A stretch of 64,000 nucleotides of DNA from Merluccius polli (Eukaryota > Chordata > Actinopteri > Gadiformes > Merlucciidae), in assembly GCA_030340625.1 (NCBI GenBank), contig JAOPHQ010006601.1, positions 10,001 through 74,000 of the forward strand, written 5' to 3'. Position 1 is the first letter of the stretch; each line of letters starts with the position of its first letter. Both the position numbers and the translations under genes were made by a program. The notes under the pieces were generated by a model that had not been told where the DNA came from, did no database searches, and saw nothing but the letters and a program-made list of their open reading frames with translations. This document shows positions 1-22,659 of this stretch, piece by piece.

Positions 1-44
1 TGTTGGTGCCAATAAACATTAAAGAAGAAGAAGAAATCTCGAAC
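1..44 (+). repeat. LINE-type 3' tail with (GAA)n end
   Basis: The window opens inside a short sequence reading GGTGCCAATAAACATTAAAG followed by GAA repeats. The same 'GGTGGCGGTA...CCAATAA...(GAA)n' tail ends the LINE at 29180 and recurs at 23285, 33050 (reverse) and 36222 (reverse). I read it as the 3' end of a truncated LINE or a SINE that borrowed its tail. Confidence 0.5.
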
Positions 45-147
45 AGAAACAATCAACACTTTGGAAATAAGGAAGAAAGAAGCATGTTCACTGAGGAGGT
101 AAAGTGAAATTGGCATTTATTTGGGAACAGGGAAAAGCTATTGTAAT

Positions 148-766
148 GATGTGCATTGAAATACCATAGTTTCAGTATTGCTTTGCACAAACAAGTATCG
201 GCAGCAGGGGTTGGTGTCGGGGTGGAGTAGAAGAAAACATTAGGAGGAAAACTGAGTTTATTCATTCATTTAGTCTTTAATGGAGACATGAAAGCAGATA
301 CAAATTCTTCAGTATGTATTGAGAAAAGCGAACTGAGCTGGTAGCCCGACTGCATCGCCTGGCGAGTTGCGTCATGAGGTTTATTCATACTCAATGCAAA
401 AACGTAGCATACGCAGATATAAGTAATGTCATCAGATTGGATTTACTTCAGTTGTTCACCATTTCCACTACTAGGGATAGATAATGGGGATAGCTACCGA
501 TAGCTACCGGGTAAACAAAAGCGCTATCCCTCCTGGTTTGGTCGTTTTCGTTGTGCCGTAAAGTGAGCCTCCATGTTTCCCGGGAGATCGTACCCGGTGG
601 CAGACAGAGCTGCATAGTGAAAGCGAGGCTTATAGGGAAGCTAAGGGAGCCCATCTCAACACAGATGGTGTCATCGTTCTGTAGCCATCACACTGTGCAA
701 TCAACATTTACTTCATATCGATACGTTAAAGCAAAAAAAGTTGTCTACAGCACCTTTAACTGACCT
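148..766 (-). repeat. TTAA-ended dispersed repeat, left copy
   Basis: On the minus strand this stretch is a diverged copy (clearly over 85% by eye) of 12125-12766. The shared end reads TTAAAGGTGCTGTAGAC, so the terminus abuts a TTAA, as piggyBac-type elements do. It has no long coding frame beyond a conserved short shadow frame. The two copies lie in inverted orientation around the carboxypeptidase gene. Confidence 0.6.
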
Positions 767-1099
767 TAATTCGACTGCGGCCATTGCCAGTTTTCCGAGC
801 GCGCCGCATATGCACGACACGGTCCCACAGAAAACCAAGGACCGCGTCTCGTCTAATTATTCATTATTAACACCTTGACCTGAATATTAGGTATGGAGAC
901 CTGAATAGGAAGATGACCCATGGTCATCCTCCCACCACATTCATTTATGCCAGCAGAAGCGCTGACTTAAAGCGGTCAAGGTGTGTCGTCCTGCAGCACC
1001 TGTCGGCGTCACGACCCTGAGACCGTGACGTCACCTGTACGCACAGGTAAACACGCGTTCACACACCTGGCGGAGCAGGTTTCGTGAACACGCACCGGC
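767..1099. other. Upstream region without a recognised gene
   Basis: I see no gene here. It is moderately GC-rich with scattered CpGs and lies 5' of the carboxypeptidase gene, so it may include promoter sequence, but I see no clear TATA box. Confidence 0.3.
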
Positions 1100-1133
1100 C
1101 CGGTTTCAATCGCAACGAAACCACACGCGCACG

Positions 1134-1198
<65 letters not shown>

Positions 1199-1266
1199 GC
1201 TCACACCTCCTCTCTTCCCCCCCCCCCCCCCCGCCCACACACACACACACACTAGATACGTTCACA

Positions 1267-1304
<38 letters not shown>

Positions 1305-1465
1305 CACACACACACTAGATACGTTCACATCTCTCTCTCTCTCCACACACACACTAGATACGTTCACACCTCCTCTCTCTCTCTCTTTCTCTCCCCCCCC
1401 CCCCCCCCCCCCCCCCCGTCTGTACTAAGCAGGCTTGCTCCCCCCCAGTGAGGACAGTGCTGCGC

Positions 1466-1497
<32 letters not shown>

Positions 1498-1500
1498 GGA
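1100..1500. repeat. Compound microsatellite/minisatellite upstream of exon 1
   Basis: A (CA)n run at about 1137-1193 is followed by a C-run (about 1218-1233), then repeated blocks of (CA)n + TAGATACGTTCACA + (CT)n around 1250, 1315 and 1352. A C-run of about 23 follows at 1394-1417, then (GT)n at 1468-1496. The whole stretch is strongly pyrimidine- and CA-biased on the plus strand and ends about 30 bp before the start codon of the carboxypeptidase gene. Confidence 0.9.
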
Positions 1501-1526
1501 CCGGACCGGACCGCGACGTGGTCAGC

Positions 1527-12124
<10,598 letters not shown>

Positions 12125-12766
12125 ATTAAAGGTGCTGTAGACAAATGTTTTGCTTTAACGTATCGATATGAAGTAAATGTTGATTTCACAGTGTGATGGC
12201 TACAGAACAATGACACCATCTGTGTTTAGATGGGTTCCCTTAGCTTCCCTATAAGCCTCGCTTTCACTATGCAGCTCTGTCTGCCACCGGGTACGATCTC
12301 CCGGGAAACATGGCGGCTCACTTTACGGCACAACGAAAACGACCAAACCAGGAGGGATAGCGCTTTTGTTTACCCGGTAGCTATCGGTAGCTATCCCCAT
12401 TATCTATCCCCAGTAGTGGAAATGGTGAACAATTGAAGTAAAGCCAATCTGATGACACTACTTATATCTGCGTATGCTACGTTTTTACATTGAGTATGAT
12501 GAATAAACCTCATGATGCAAGTCGCCAGGCGATGCAAGTCGCCAGGCGATGCAGTCAGGCTACCAGCCCAGTTCGCTTTTCTCAACACATACTGAAGAAT
12601 TTGTATCTGCTTTCATGTCTCCATTAAAGACTAAATGTATGAATAAACTCAGTTTTCCTCCTAATGTTTTCTTCTACTCTCCCCTCCACCCCGACGTCGA
12701 CCCCTGCTGCCGATAGCAATATTCAAACGATGGTATTACTATGCAATGCACATCATTACAATAGCG
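12125..12766 (+). repeat. TTAA-ended dispersed repeat, right copy
   Basis: This copy matches the minus strand of 148-766. It starts at TTAAAGGTGCTGTAGAC and includes the same GGGAAACATGG...ACCAAACCAGGAGGG core. It carries a 17-bp tandem duplication, GATGCAAGTCGCCAGGC (about 12515-12550), which the left copy lacks. Confidence 0.6.
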
Positions 12767-14368
12767 TAGAAATATGCCTTGAAGCCCAAAAAGAAAGAAA
12801 TATTCCTTTAAAAAGTCCATTATTTAAGGATTAAGAATTCCAGATCATAGTCATACATTCAAACTCTTAATTTTTACTATTGCACTTTTTACTGCTAGGT
12901 ATGTTTCCTGTGGTGTGTGGGACATTCAACATGCATTACCTCTATTTTATGTTAATACCAAATATAGGGTTAAAATATAATTTTTGCATTTTAAAACTAG
13001 CTCATTTAGTAACTCTGAAACCTAATACACTTGTTGTAAACTCTATAGTTTGTATTTTTCTGGTCTTTCACATAATCTGTACATACTAAATGGTAATAAC
13101 TATTCTTCAACAATTTGTCATCCATAATTGGCAATAAGCCATCTAAAACGGGCAGATGCTGTAGGCCTAAATAACTTGAACATTTATATATATTATAATT
13201 GTATAGTCATTAATAGACCTAATTATTAATTTATATTTACATGAATCATATGAATTTGAGCCATTTGAGCTTGCATTAACAACTGGATGTCTTTGGAGAT
13301 GACAAAGGAGTCTCCTCAGCAAATCTGTCACCGAAGACGTACCAACATCAGCTGTCGATATTTTTCATTTGACACGGAGTCACAATGTCACAATGACTTA
13401 GTCCCAATAATTATTTGATCACGCTTGTGCAACAGAGTTAGAAATAACCTCTATTATGAATTTCTATGTATATTTTTTAGAGCCACCTGGTGGGTTAATA
13501 GAGCAACTGCATAGAGAGGGTTCCTCTTCGTGCCTCCCTGCACCACAGACACGAGGGGACACATCCACACATAGATACGACCTGTTACACTTGCACAAAT
13601 AAACATCAAAACAACAAAAATATGAAGCGTGTTTAGTGAGTTTGACAGGCCTGTAATTCGTTATAAGATGTCTTCTCCAGGCAACTGCAGTGGTAAAAGT
13701 AAGTAACTGAACAAGTCGGTCATATAAACAGGCCTGGCCTTTGACAGGGGAACACACTTATTTTCTGCATACACCAAAATAAATCTCCTATGATACATTC
13801 TCAGATAGGCCTGTACCTAAACTAATTGGTGAAATATAATCATGAATGGTTCCTATGTTTGTCACAACAGGATATAGAGCTGCTTCATCTGGACATTGAT
13901 GATATGAAGGTCCACACCGACCATGCGAGGAAACGGTAGGCATGCGGGTGTGTTTACGAGCCCCTGAATGACTGAAAGTGACTGCAAATGTAAATGAAAG
14001 ATGAATGAAAAAAATAACGTTTGTTCATTCTTTCTTTTCATAAACCTTTGTGGCATTGTTCATATAAAATGACATATTTGGGGCTGAGCCAGGCAGACAC
14101 TAGAGAGATGCATGACAAACACCAAACACTTCTTCTTCTTCTGCTGATTCTGCTTCTTCTTCTACAGACTAAAAGGCAATATACACCTTGCAGCCAAATA
14201 TATTTTACTACAATTAATTAATTAAATATTAATTAAATATTTACTTTTAAAATTGTACTGTGACACCCCCACACCAGTCTAATTCAATCATGAGTGTCTT
14301 ATCAGCTGTATGTAATTCGGCCTAATCAACTCTTCTCTAAAAACTGAGGGTTGGACCCATGTCATTAT
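12767..14368. other. AT-rich intergenic region, no recognised gene
   Basis: I see only short frames without recognisable domains. The segment at 14372-14407 (CCTGAGGAAGGCCAG...CCGAAACGTT) resembles a common fish interspersed-repeat tail. Confidence 0.4.
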
Positions 14369-14431
14369 GTGACCTGAGGAAGGCCAGTTTGGCCGAAACG
14401 TTATCACGTCATGTTTTGTTACCATGACTGC

Positions 14432-14815
14432 AGGTGTTCGCCTCTACAGTGAGTGTAAAACCTGGATCGATGCGTGGGAGTACTGCTTCAGCCACGCCAG
14501 GCTGGTGCACCTCACCGAGGTCGAAGCAGCCGTGGAGCGCCTCCTTCTGTATGCAAAGACACAGTCATGGCTCGATGTGTGAATAGGCCTGGAGCGGTCC
14601 ATCTTTGACTGCAGCGCCGCTTGGGTGTGGATGGGGGGGGGGACCACCGGTGGACCCCTACCCTTCCCGGTGGAAAAACCACCTTGAGCACAGACACTGT
14701 GGCAAGATCACTTACGACACGGAGTATGAGGATCCATCCATTGTCTTTCAGACGTATTCAGATGGGTGGACGCCGACTGCCTTGAGGAGCTACCTTTTAT
14801 CTGCCAAAGTATTTA
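14432..14815 (+). pseudogene. C-type lectin domain pseudogene
   Basis: After a good acceptor (..ATGACTGCAG), the frame reads a C-type lectin start: KTWIDAWEYCFSHARLVHL, then TEVEAAVERLLLYAKTQSWLDV. It then hits TGA at 14578-14580 where the family has the W of the WIGL motif. The rest (IGLERSIFDCSAAWVWM, a G-run, HLEHRHCGKI, and the terminal DADCLEELPFICQ) is spread over at least two other frames. A nonsense codon and frameshifts therefore break it. No upstream exon or signal peptide was found, so it looks like an isolated decayed exon. Confidence 0.75.
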
Positions 14816-16183
14816 AATAAAGTTATTCAGTATACAAGTAAAATAAATTATGAATTCTGGTTCTTAAAGTAGCTTCCCGGTCTTGAAGCAGCCAAGCAAA
14901 TCTCAAGTAGGCGATAGAGTTCATAATGAAACACATAACATAAGAAAAGGTTTTTTAGTTGATGAATTAATAACGCAATAATTTATTAATGTTCACATTC
15001 TGCTTGTCCTGTAAAGCCACATGCTATTAAGTCAAATAACTGTATCTTTAACTTTAACATTTGTGTACACAAAAGGCAAGCCTTGGATATTAGCTAACTA
15101 TTAGCAATAACTTCCACTTCTCATGCTCCGTATGCTTTGGGCTTAGCAGTAACGAGACAAGTAAAAATAAACAAAATAAAGTATTTTGGTGATAAACAAC
15201 CTGCTAAAAACATAGGAGCTTTCTATATCCTTTAGTGCAAAATGTCAGTGCTGTCTTTATTCCAAACGCCATACGTAGAAAACAGTACTACCTACTACCT
15301 CTAGAGTTGCAGTTAAATAATGGACTATTCGGGTGACCCCGACTAGTCGACTATTCGATCTAAGGAGCCTGATTCGACTGCCAATCTCAGTCGAATCGCC
15401 GGCAAAACACAGGATCATTCCATTCGGGCTATAGACGGTGCTGAATGTCTGATTTTACATATAGTTTCTTTCTCCCAATAAATCATGATATATATCCTAT
15501 TTTTGTATAAATATCAAGTGCAAAACACACTGCCGCCACCGCATGTCTATGACACAAGTGCCGCCCCTAGCACACATAGGAAGCATTGTGCTGCGGCGCG
15601 TCAACAGGAATATAGTCGTCTCCGGAGCAGAAGAAAAAAAAAAAAAAAGAAAAAAGCGCCTTTTCGGCGGCACTTGACGCACGGCGACGCTGTGAAATAG
15701 GACAGTGTCATGAAGTGTAGCGGGGCGGCATGTCGACGCGCGCCTGCTGCCGCCGGTGTGGGGGTGTACATAGAAAATAATAGGGGCGGCTGTTTTGACA
15801 CGCGCCGTTCGGCGGCCTCGAAATTGTTTAATTGAGTGTTTCAACTCTTCCGTCTGGTGTGGAAAAAATGGAAGCCAATGTCGCAAATGAGAATATGGAT
15901 CAATGAGCAAAAAACATTATGTAAATTCTTAGTCAGGGACACCCCTACTTCTGACCTGATATTTGGACGTGTAAAAGCAACATGAATAATGTGTATTTCC
16001 AAGACTGAAGACAGGATACCAACACCACCAACACTACCAGCACCACCAGCCAAAATAAGGCAAAAAGTTCAGAGATTATAAAAAACAAAGCAAAATGTAT
16101 GTTGCAGGCCAGCGTCCAGCCATTCTTCCAATGTTTAAATGAGGTTGAATCTTGTACCGGCGGTGGCGACAATGTCGCACACC
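14816..16183. other. Intergenic region with a CpG-rich repeat-like block
   Basis: AT-rich sequence surrounds a GC-rich block (about 15530-15830) with GCCGCC and GCGCGTC motifs repeated on both strands and an A-run at 15634-15648. It resembles a decayed transposon, but I cannot name the family. I see no gene. Confidence 0.35.
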
Positions 16184-17409
16184 TCACTCGTCCTCCTGCA
16201 CGAGTTCCCGGAGGCAGTCCTCCAGGTTGGCCCGCCGGTCCGCTGGCGCACACTTCGACTCCTGCTCCAGCAGCTTTCGCGCCTCCTCCAGTTCCTGCAG
16301 CTTCCGCGTCCCCTCCAGCCCTGCCAGCTGGGGGGCGGGCGCCTGGAAGAGCTTCCCTCTCAGCATGTCATTGTGGTTGCCACGGGACATCATGCCACAC
16401 AGGAAGAGGAGCACCATGTCCATGTGTGGCGCGCCCCGGGTTTGTTTGACAACGCAACGGAGCAGGTCCACGGCGGACTCGGCTGCTCTGGGCACCTTGG
16501 AGAGGAACAGCTTGCGGCTTGGCTCCTCCAGGACGTTCCAGCCCTCCAGGTGGAACACCATGAAGATGTACATGGCCGCCAAGAACTCCTTTATGGACAA
16601 AGGAGAATCAGCTGTTTAAAATATCTAGAATAGTTAGATTCAAGTCATGTTGGGTCAGGGCTACTTAAACAGTACGATATGAACCATCTCCAAAACTGCA
16701 CACAAATAATGTGCATCAGGGGTGATTTGGTGATTTGTTTAATTATTTGCAATGTTATTAAATTATCATTCCTACTATTTATGATCAATGGGAAAATTGT
16801 GATTATTAGTGGTTAACACTACATAGAAGATATATAGAAGATACAAGTAAAAGCATTGGTCTTCACCTGGAAGGTAGGGTGTATGAAGCAGAACTGCTTG
16901 GGCTCCGAGGTGCCCAGCAAGGGGACCTTCTCAGTGCAGAGACCGGAGAATAGGGTGATCTCCTTGGTGTCCAGATTGTGCTCCTTGAGGTCCTGCTGGG
17001 AGAACACCCACGCCTGCTTCTTCACCATGGTCAGGGCCAGCTTCCCCAGGGACCGCATTCTGTGGACGTCCTCCGGGGACCATTTCTGGGATGTACAAAA
17101 AGAGCCACAAGAACCAGGAGGGTCACAAACGCATCTTAAGAACAAACTTCTTTGCAACTGTTGTTTTTTCCTTAAGATTGGATGTATGAAGAAAGTTAAG
17201 AAAAACTGCTATTCACCAAAATATATTTTAAGAATGTATCTTTCTTCTTAGATCATTTCTCATGAAATCTTGATTTTAGGTTTAATTGTCACATTTGAGT
17301 CTTAATGTAATTGATATAAATTTCATAGTTTTAACTGCTTCTATTTACAATATCTTTTCATCTTATTGTAAGCTACTCAAAATGTGCATATTATTATTAT
17401 TATTATTAT

Positions 17410-17440
<31 letters not shown>

Positions 17441-20400
17441 TAGAAAAAGACATGTCTAGGCTACTACACACTATGCCGACTACGCAATTTGCTTATCACT
17501 TATCCACACACATGGCCCAAAAGTGAGACTACTTTTTAAAAAAATCTCTAAGAATGGAATAAAATAACTTATACCAATAACATGCACAGCTATGAAGTGA
17601 TCGTCTAATCACCGGCATAAAAATGAACGCGCTAAACGACACGTTAATAACTGTCAACTTGGACCAGACTCGGATGAGACTACATTCACAAAGCATTTAG
17701 TATTTAGAAAGGTTGTTACTAACATCATTTACCAGAGTAATAAGGTAATGTTGCCATGTCGTTACTAAGATCGTCTCTATTTACCAGAGTAATAAGGTAA
17801 AGTCTGCATTCCATATGAATCTCATGTTGACTGATTGCGTTCCATGCATTAGTCAGACCCATATATTTGCTGTTTGTTTCCAGGAACACAAAAAAAATAA
17901 GTTTGCCCCAAAAATTAATCAATACCCTTATATTTCAATGATTTGCAAGTGACCAAGGTATAAGCGGGATAATCCACTCCGAGGTGTGCGGTTATCTATT
18001 CTATCTAATAATGACATCTATTAATGCACTTCGCGGAGGCAACTCTTCTTAGCCCCCGCGGCGTGCATTATTTTTCAATAACCACACACCTCGTTGTGGA
18101 TTATCCCTTAGATAACATTAGAAGAAAAAGCATGCAAGAGACATTTTTTTGTCAATAACGTTAGCGCAAATAGAGTTTTCAGTCTGCAATTTGTAGCCAT
18201 CCCATCATCTAGGTTTCATAATACTGTTGTTTCTGATCTACATAATGAAATATGTCAGCTACTTTCTATTATTAGGTCACTTGTGTTATTTTTCCGCATC
18301 CTACATTTAGTCTAAAGCCACCTACAGTATCATCATGCATTTTTTTGCGCGTGTGTGTGTGTGTAACATAGAATGCCATCATGGAATATCCCCATCTCAT
18401 AAAAAAATGCCACCATAACCATCATAGTGCAATCAACACACAATACACATGTACCCCCTCCTTACCAGGTGGTTCTCCGACTGGCCGCAGTAGCGCTGGA
18501 GCTTGCGGTTGGTCTGGATGACCATCACGTGGATGTAGAAGGGTGTAATTCTGGGGGGGTGCTTTCCGTAGCCCTGGTAGCGGTAACAGCGCTGGAAGGC
18601 CGTGGCGGCCAGCCAGCACACAAAGGGCTGCTGACACAGAGCCCTGAGGACTGGTCTGCGCTTGTAATGGGACACAATGTTTTCCGCCAGGTTCTCGTCC
18701 TGGAAGCGCCGGCGCAGGTAATCATCCTTCATCTCGTCACTGTCGGTGGGGGGGAGGGGGGAAATGAATGAAACTCGTGGTGGTGGTGAATCACAAGGGC
18801 TTGGGTAATGAAACAACACTGCACACATTCAAACAGAGAGAAGTGTTGGGAAAGCAAGGTAGGATAGCGGGAAGTAAGACAGACGGAGGACAGGATTGTA
18901 GCCAGACAGATAGACCGACCGACCGACAGACATACAGACCTAAATCCATCAATATCTGTGACCGCATCGATGAATTCAGGTGGTATGTTTGAGACGGCTG
19001 CTTGTCTGCCCAGGATCCAGATGCAGGCAGAGGGCAGCAGATTGCCCCGGATTAGATTCACGATCAGAACATCCAGATGTGCAGCAGTACGGCTGTCAGA
19101 CACGACCGGAGTTTTCTGGAATGAGGAACAAGACGAGGACCATTGTGTTTCATGTTGTTTTTAAACGGGATTGTGTTACATAGATACCCTTTCAAGCATA
19201 GCAGATGCTTAGAAATGCTTTATAACACGCACACTAAAAACGCCATTCAAGTTTGTCCATTAAACATAGAGACTTTCTGCTTTAGGAAATATACCTTCCA
19301 GTTCAGCGTATCAAGGTAACAATCGAAGGAGTCCATTAGGAGGAGAAATCTGCAGTCCGGTTCGTCCAGGAAACTCACGTCACCAAACCCCTGGTAGTAA
19401 TGTCCTATCACCTCCATGATGGACATCTCCTTAGATGGAGGAAGTTGGAACTTCTGGAACGACCAGAGACTCTCGAATGAAAGCGGGATCACAAACTGTA
19501 TGTCCTGTTAAAAACAAAATAAAATAGAAACACAATCACATATAGAACACCTCTAATACTATACGTGGTGTAACCTAGAACTGCTTGCTGTAGCTTCAAA
19601 CAGATACCATTGTTCATGGGGACATTGTTCATATAACATTCAAACACATTCACTTCACGCATCCTGCTTCACTAAATATGTGTATGCTCGAAATCCCAAA
19701 TGACCATGATGTTGTTAAAAACAAGTATCAATAGCATCAACAGTTCCTAACTTAAATGCCTCCTGAGGTGCACTCGGCACCGAGGCGATTTGCCTGCATG
19801 TATTTGACCTTGTTCGCGCCGCGCTCTGCCCAGTCCATGGAGAACCTGGCCGCCACCACGGACATCCCAATCCCCGGCAACCCAGTGGTCACCAGCGTCC
19901 TCACGGGCTCCCCATTATCCCTGCGCAGACGGAGCAGGTCCGTTACGTTCATGGGGCTACTGTCGTTGCCACTGCCGCCACCGCCAGATGCCGACTCGAT
20001 CCCGGCACCAAGGCGCCTGGAGATCCTGGGCTGGACGTAGATGGTGTCCAGCAGCTGCTGCTTCCCGGGGCGGGGCACGCCCTCGTAGAGCACTTTGAAC
20101 TTCCTCAGGATTTGTTGCTTCAGGTGGAAGCAGAGCATCACTGGTGTGAGAGATGATGGAGGGGAGGTTAGCATGAGGGTGAATACTGCCTTATTTAATG
20201 TGCACTACCATGAGAAGAAATTCATTATTCATATTGGCTGGCAAGTCGGGTTCCACAGTTAAAATAATAAAAATGTAAAACGTTAACTAATGGATTATTA
20301 TTTATTTTTGTGTGTCCATTCAGTTTTACGCACGCAGGTTTTGTGTCACACAGGGCCTTACCTCTCTTGCATTTCTCCTTGAGGTCCCGGGCTTCGGTTA

Positions 20401-22460
20401 TTTTTTTAATGCTTTCTAAGCCATTAATGGAAAGCTTTAAGGCATAATCGTGACCTGCATGACAAAAAGTGAACAACCATGAAGGCAAACATTGCTCAGT
20501 ATGACCATGAATACAGTGGTCAATACAATCAAATTATATTACATGATGTATATATTATAGAGGGTCGTCCTGACAGTGAAGACTAACAAGTACATTTAAA
20601 AGTGGTCTTACCCAGCTGTTCAATCAGCTTATCCACCAGGTCCAGATTGTCCCATTGCAACAGATCCGGTAGGATGACATTTTTCTCTTCTCGATGCACG
20701 CGGATCTTGAAGTTTGTCATATCTTCGACAGAAAGTCTTGACAAGACATCCATGATGCTCTACATGGAGAGAAGGAAGAGTTGAAGGTGCCTGTGTTGTG
20801 TTGTGTTGGACCATGGCAAAGGGAATATTAGAATGGACTTCATCTAATACATAGGAATGAAAAAAAATGTTTATTTGTGTTGCATGTTTTAAATAGTACC
20901 TGACAATGTAGTATAAGTGTGTCCTTTTTTTGCATGCTTGATGATCTCACTAAGTTTGTAATTTCAATTGTATGTTCTGTTTTCTGTGTTGAGGCTGACT
21001 CTGTAACATCTGTCCACTACAGATAAAAAAAAGCCTCTTGGCTAACTCTGGCGCATTTACAGCAATGTTTATTAATGTGCACTGTCCCTGTTAAATAAAC
21101 CAACAATTTTTTTTTTATTTTAAATAATAATAAAATACAATTTGAAATTAACACAACATGGCACCTTGAATACATGAGGCATGGCCAGCTCTGGGTGCAG
21201 TCTCTCTGAATCAGCCTCTTCATCCTCCATCTGATCTCCATCTTCCACAGGAGGTGGAGGTTCTGGAGAATTCACTCCAGAGGTGTCCTCCCTGAGTACG
21301 CAAGTACATATTGAAAACATATTGAAATCTTCAGTCATGTGATACATGAGGGTATTGATAAGGAGGTTATGTACCTACCTGCTATATATGATGCAGCCAT
21401 CTTGTTGTTTGGTGTGCTGTGTGGTCTGCGTGTGGAGTGTCTCTGGATAAGTAGCGCGAAAAAGTTGCAACCTGTCAAGAAATAGAACAAGAGCATGTTC
21501 CCAGACAGTTTATCCCCTGATAATTAAGGCACTGCAATACTGACTGAATACTCAATACTGATTGATTAAAGTCCACGTAAAGCAAATTCTGAGAATTGTT
21601 TCTAATCACATTACACACATTAGAAAGTCATCGCTGAAAACATGTGAAAAGACTATATAGTGTTGAATTGTGGAGTTCTTCTAATTTTCACAATTTTTTG
21701 CGTTCAGGAGTTTCTCGGCGGTGGGGCTTAAAGGGTACATGACGACGTAACGCGCTGCCCCTTAGAATCGCCCCGCCCCCAACAACCAGAGGGCAGCCGC
21801 GTTACCGCTCATCACGCCCAATCGAGTTTGACGGTTAGTAGTTTGACAGCCTGAATTCAGCGCCCATTCATCGCCGTGCCTGAATGGGCGTGGTTTAGTG
21901 CCTTCAGTGGACACGCCCCCCCAGCGCCACAGACATGGACTCTCCCTCCACCCTCTCCCTGTTTAAAATATGATTTTATTACTGCCAGACAAACTGCAAC
22001 ACAAAATGTCTGACCATAGCTTGTAAGCTGCCTACCTCCAAACCCTTAACCTGTTTAAATGAATGCTTATTCCTTCAAGATTTTGAAACCTAATTTTATA
22101 TACTTGGCGACTTTTGTAATCATGCAAATTTGGCTGGTGGTTAATAACACGTTTTTTCCTACGGTGTAACAAACTCAAAAATACATGTTCACTTTTGCTT
22201 TAAGTGGACTTTAACGCCAGTTGATTTCACTTTCTTTCATTTCATTGAATACAATCCTTTGCACGCAGACCAAGCATAACGCAGACCCACCCTGCGCCAC
22301 CCTGGACGGGTACAAAGGGTGCGTTAGCGCCCTCAGATGAGTTGCTGGACCGCTCCAGGTCCTCCTCCTCGTCCTCCTCCTCCTCGCTCCTCATGGAGCC
22401 GTAGCTGGACGGGGGACGGTTCATCCTCCCGTCCTCTCCACTCCCGTGCAGTATGCTGAG

Positions 22461-22544
<84 letters not shown>

Positions 22545-22659
22545 TGTTTACAGCTGAATAACAGAACAAGCTAACATTAAGTATACCATGAGTTCATATA
22601 TATACAGTGTAGTCGATAGGACACGTGACCAACTTTTCAACTTCTGAATCTGAGTCCAT
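16184..22659 (-). CDS. NLR protein: pyrin-like, FISNA, NACHT, no LRR; P-loop lysine replaced
   Basis: Twelve coding exons join in phase to 755 codons: 22634-22659, 22291-22455, 21379-21471, 21165-21291, 20612-20759, 20362-20454, 19809-20140, 19295-19504, 18940-19115, 18466-18739, 16867-17085, 16184-16588. The start MDSDSEVEN has a strong Kozak (GACCATGG). An acidic, Ser-rich N-terminus (1-137) is followed by a pyrin-like death fold (about 138-217), FISNA (about 222-260: LKQQILRKFKVLYEGV) and NACHT. The P-loop reads GLPGIGMSV: the usual Lys is Met310 (codon 19863-19865). Walker B reads LLLMDSFDC (D386, D389), lacking the usual GLDE. Helical motifs (EFIDAVTDIDGF, FCFIHPTFQEFLAA) are kept. The protein ends after a basic, coiled tail with no LRRs. 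It may be an ortholog of the LRR-less, pyrin-bearing fish NLRC3-like proteins (nlrc3l type), though this is not certain. The cytosolic immune-regulator role is inferred from family. Confidence 0.88.
17395..17441. repeat. (ATT)n/(AAT)n self-complementary microsatellite
   Basis: A run of ATT repeats passes directly into AAT repeats, giving a perfect AT-only hairpin inside an NLR intron. Confidence 0.9.
17957..18112. mobile_element. Short foldback MITE in NLR intron
   Basis: The ends TAAGCGGGATAATCCAC and GTGGATTATCCCTTA are inverted complements. The inner stretches GAGGTGTGCGGTTAT and ATAACCACACACCTC continue the pairing, as do GCACTTCGCGG and CCGCGGCGTGC. It is a 155-bp hairpin-forming element without coding capacity and of unknown superfamily. 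Confidence 0.75.
21566..22214. mobile_element. piggyBac-like MITE flanked by TTAA
   Basis: A TTAA at 21566-21569 and another at 22211-22214 bracket inverted ends AGTCCACGTAAAGCAAA and TTTGCTTTAAGTGGACT. The TTAA duplication is the hallmark of piggyBac-type transposition. The 641-bp interior has no coding frame. It lies in the NLR intron between coding exons 2 and 3. Confidence 0.8.
22468..22541. repeat. (AC)n microsatellite in NLR intron 1
   Basis: About 37 AC units (GT on the NLR coding strand) lie some 13 bases upstream of the exon 2 acceptor of the NLR gene. Confidence 0.95.

Noticed and set aside
448..654. 68-codon frame repeated at 12230-12436 as a conserved small protein
   Set aside because: Both lie in copies of one dispersed repeat; the identity reflects repeat relatedness, and the frame runs through a TAGCTATCGGTAGCTATC-type repeat.
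1009..1428. Long frames coding poly-(Cys-Val), poly-(His-Thr) and Ser/Leu repeats, here and at 4260, 5135, 7466, 8625, 9189, 11291 and 22242
   Set aside because: They are translations of GT/CA/CT microsatellites with no start context or conserved sequence.
17395..17441. ATT/AAT hairpin as a regulatory stem-loop
   Set aside because: Simple-repeat slippage explains it fully.
19756..20040. Plus-strand frame of 94 codons opposite the NLR P-loop exon
   Set aside because: It is the antisense shadow of a real exon; similar shadows at 16099-16633 and 18427-18771 were also dropped.
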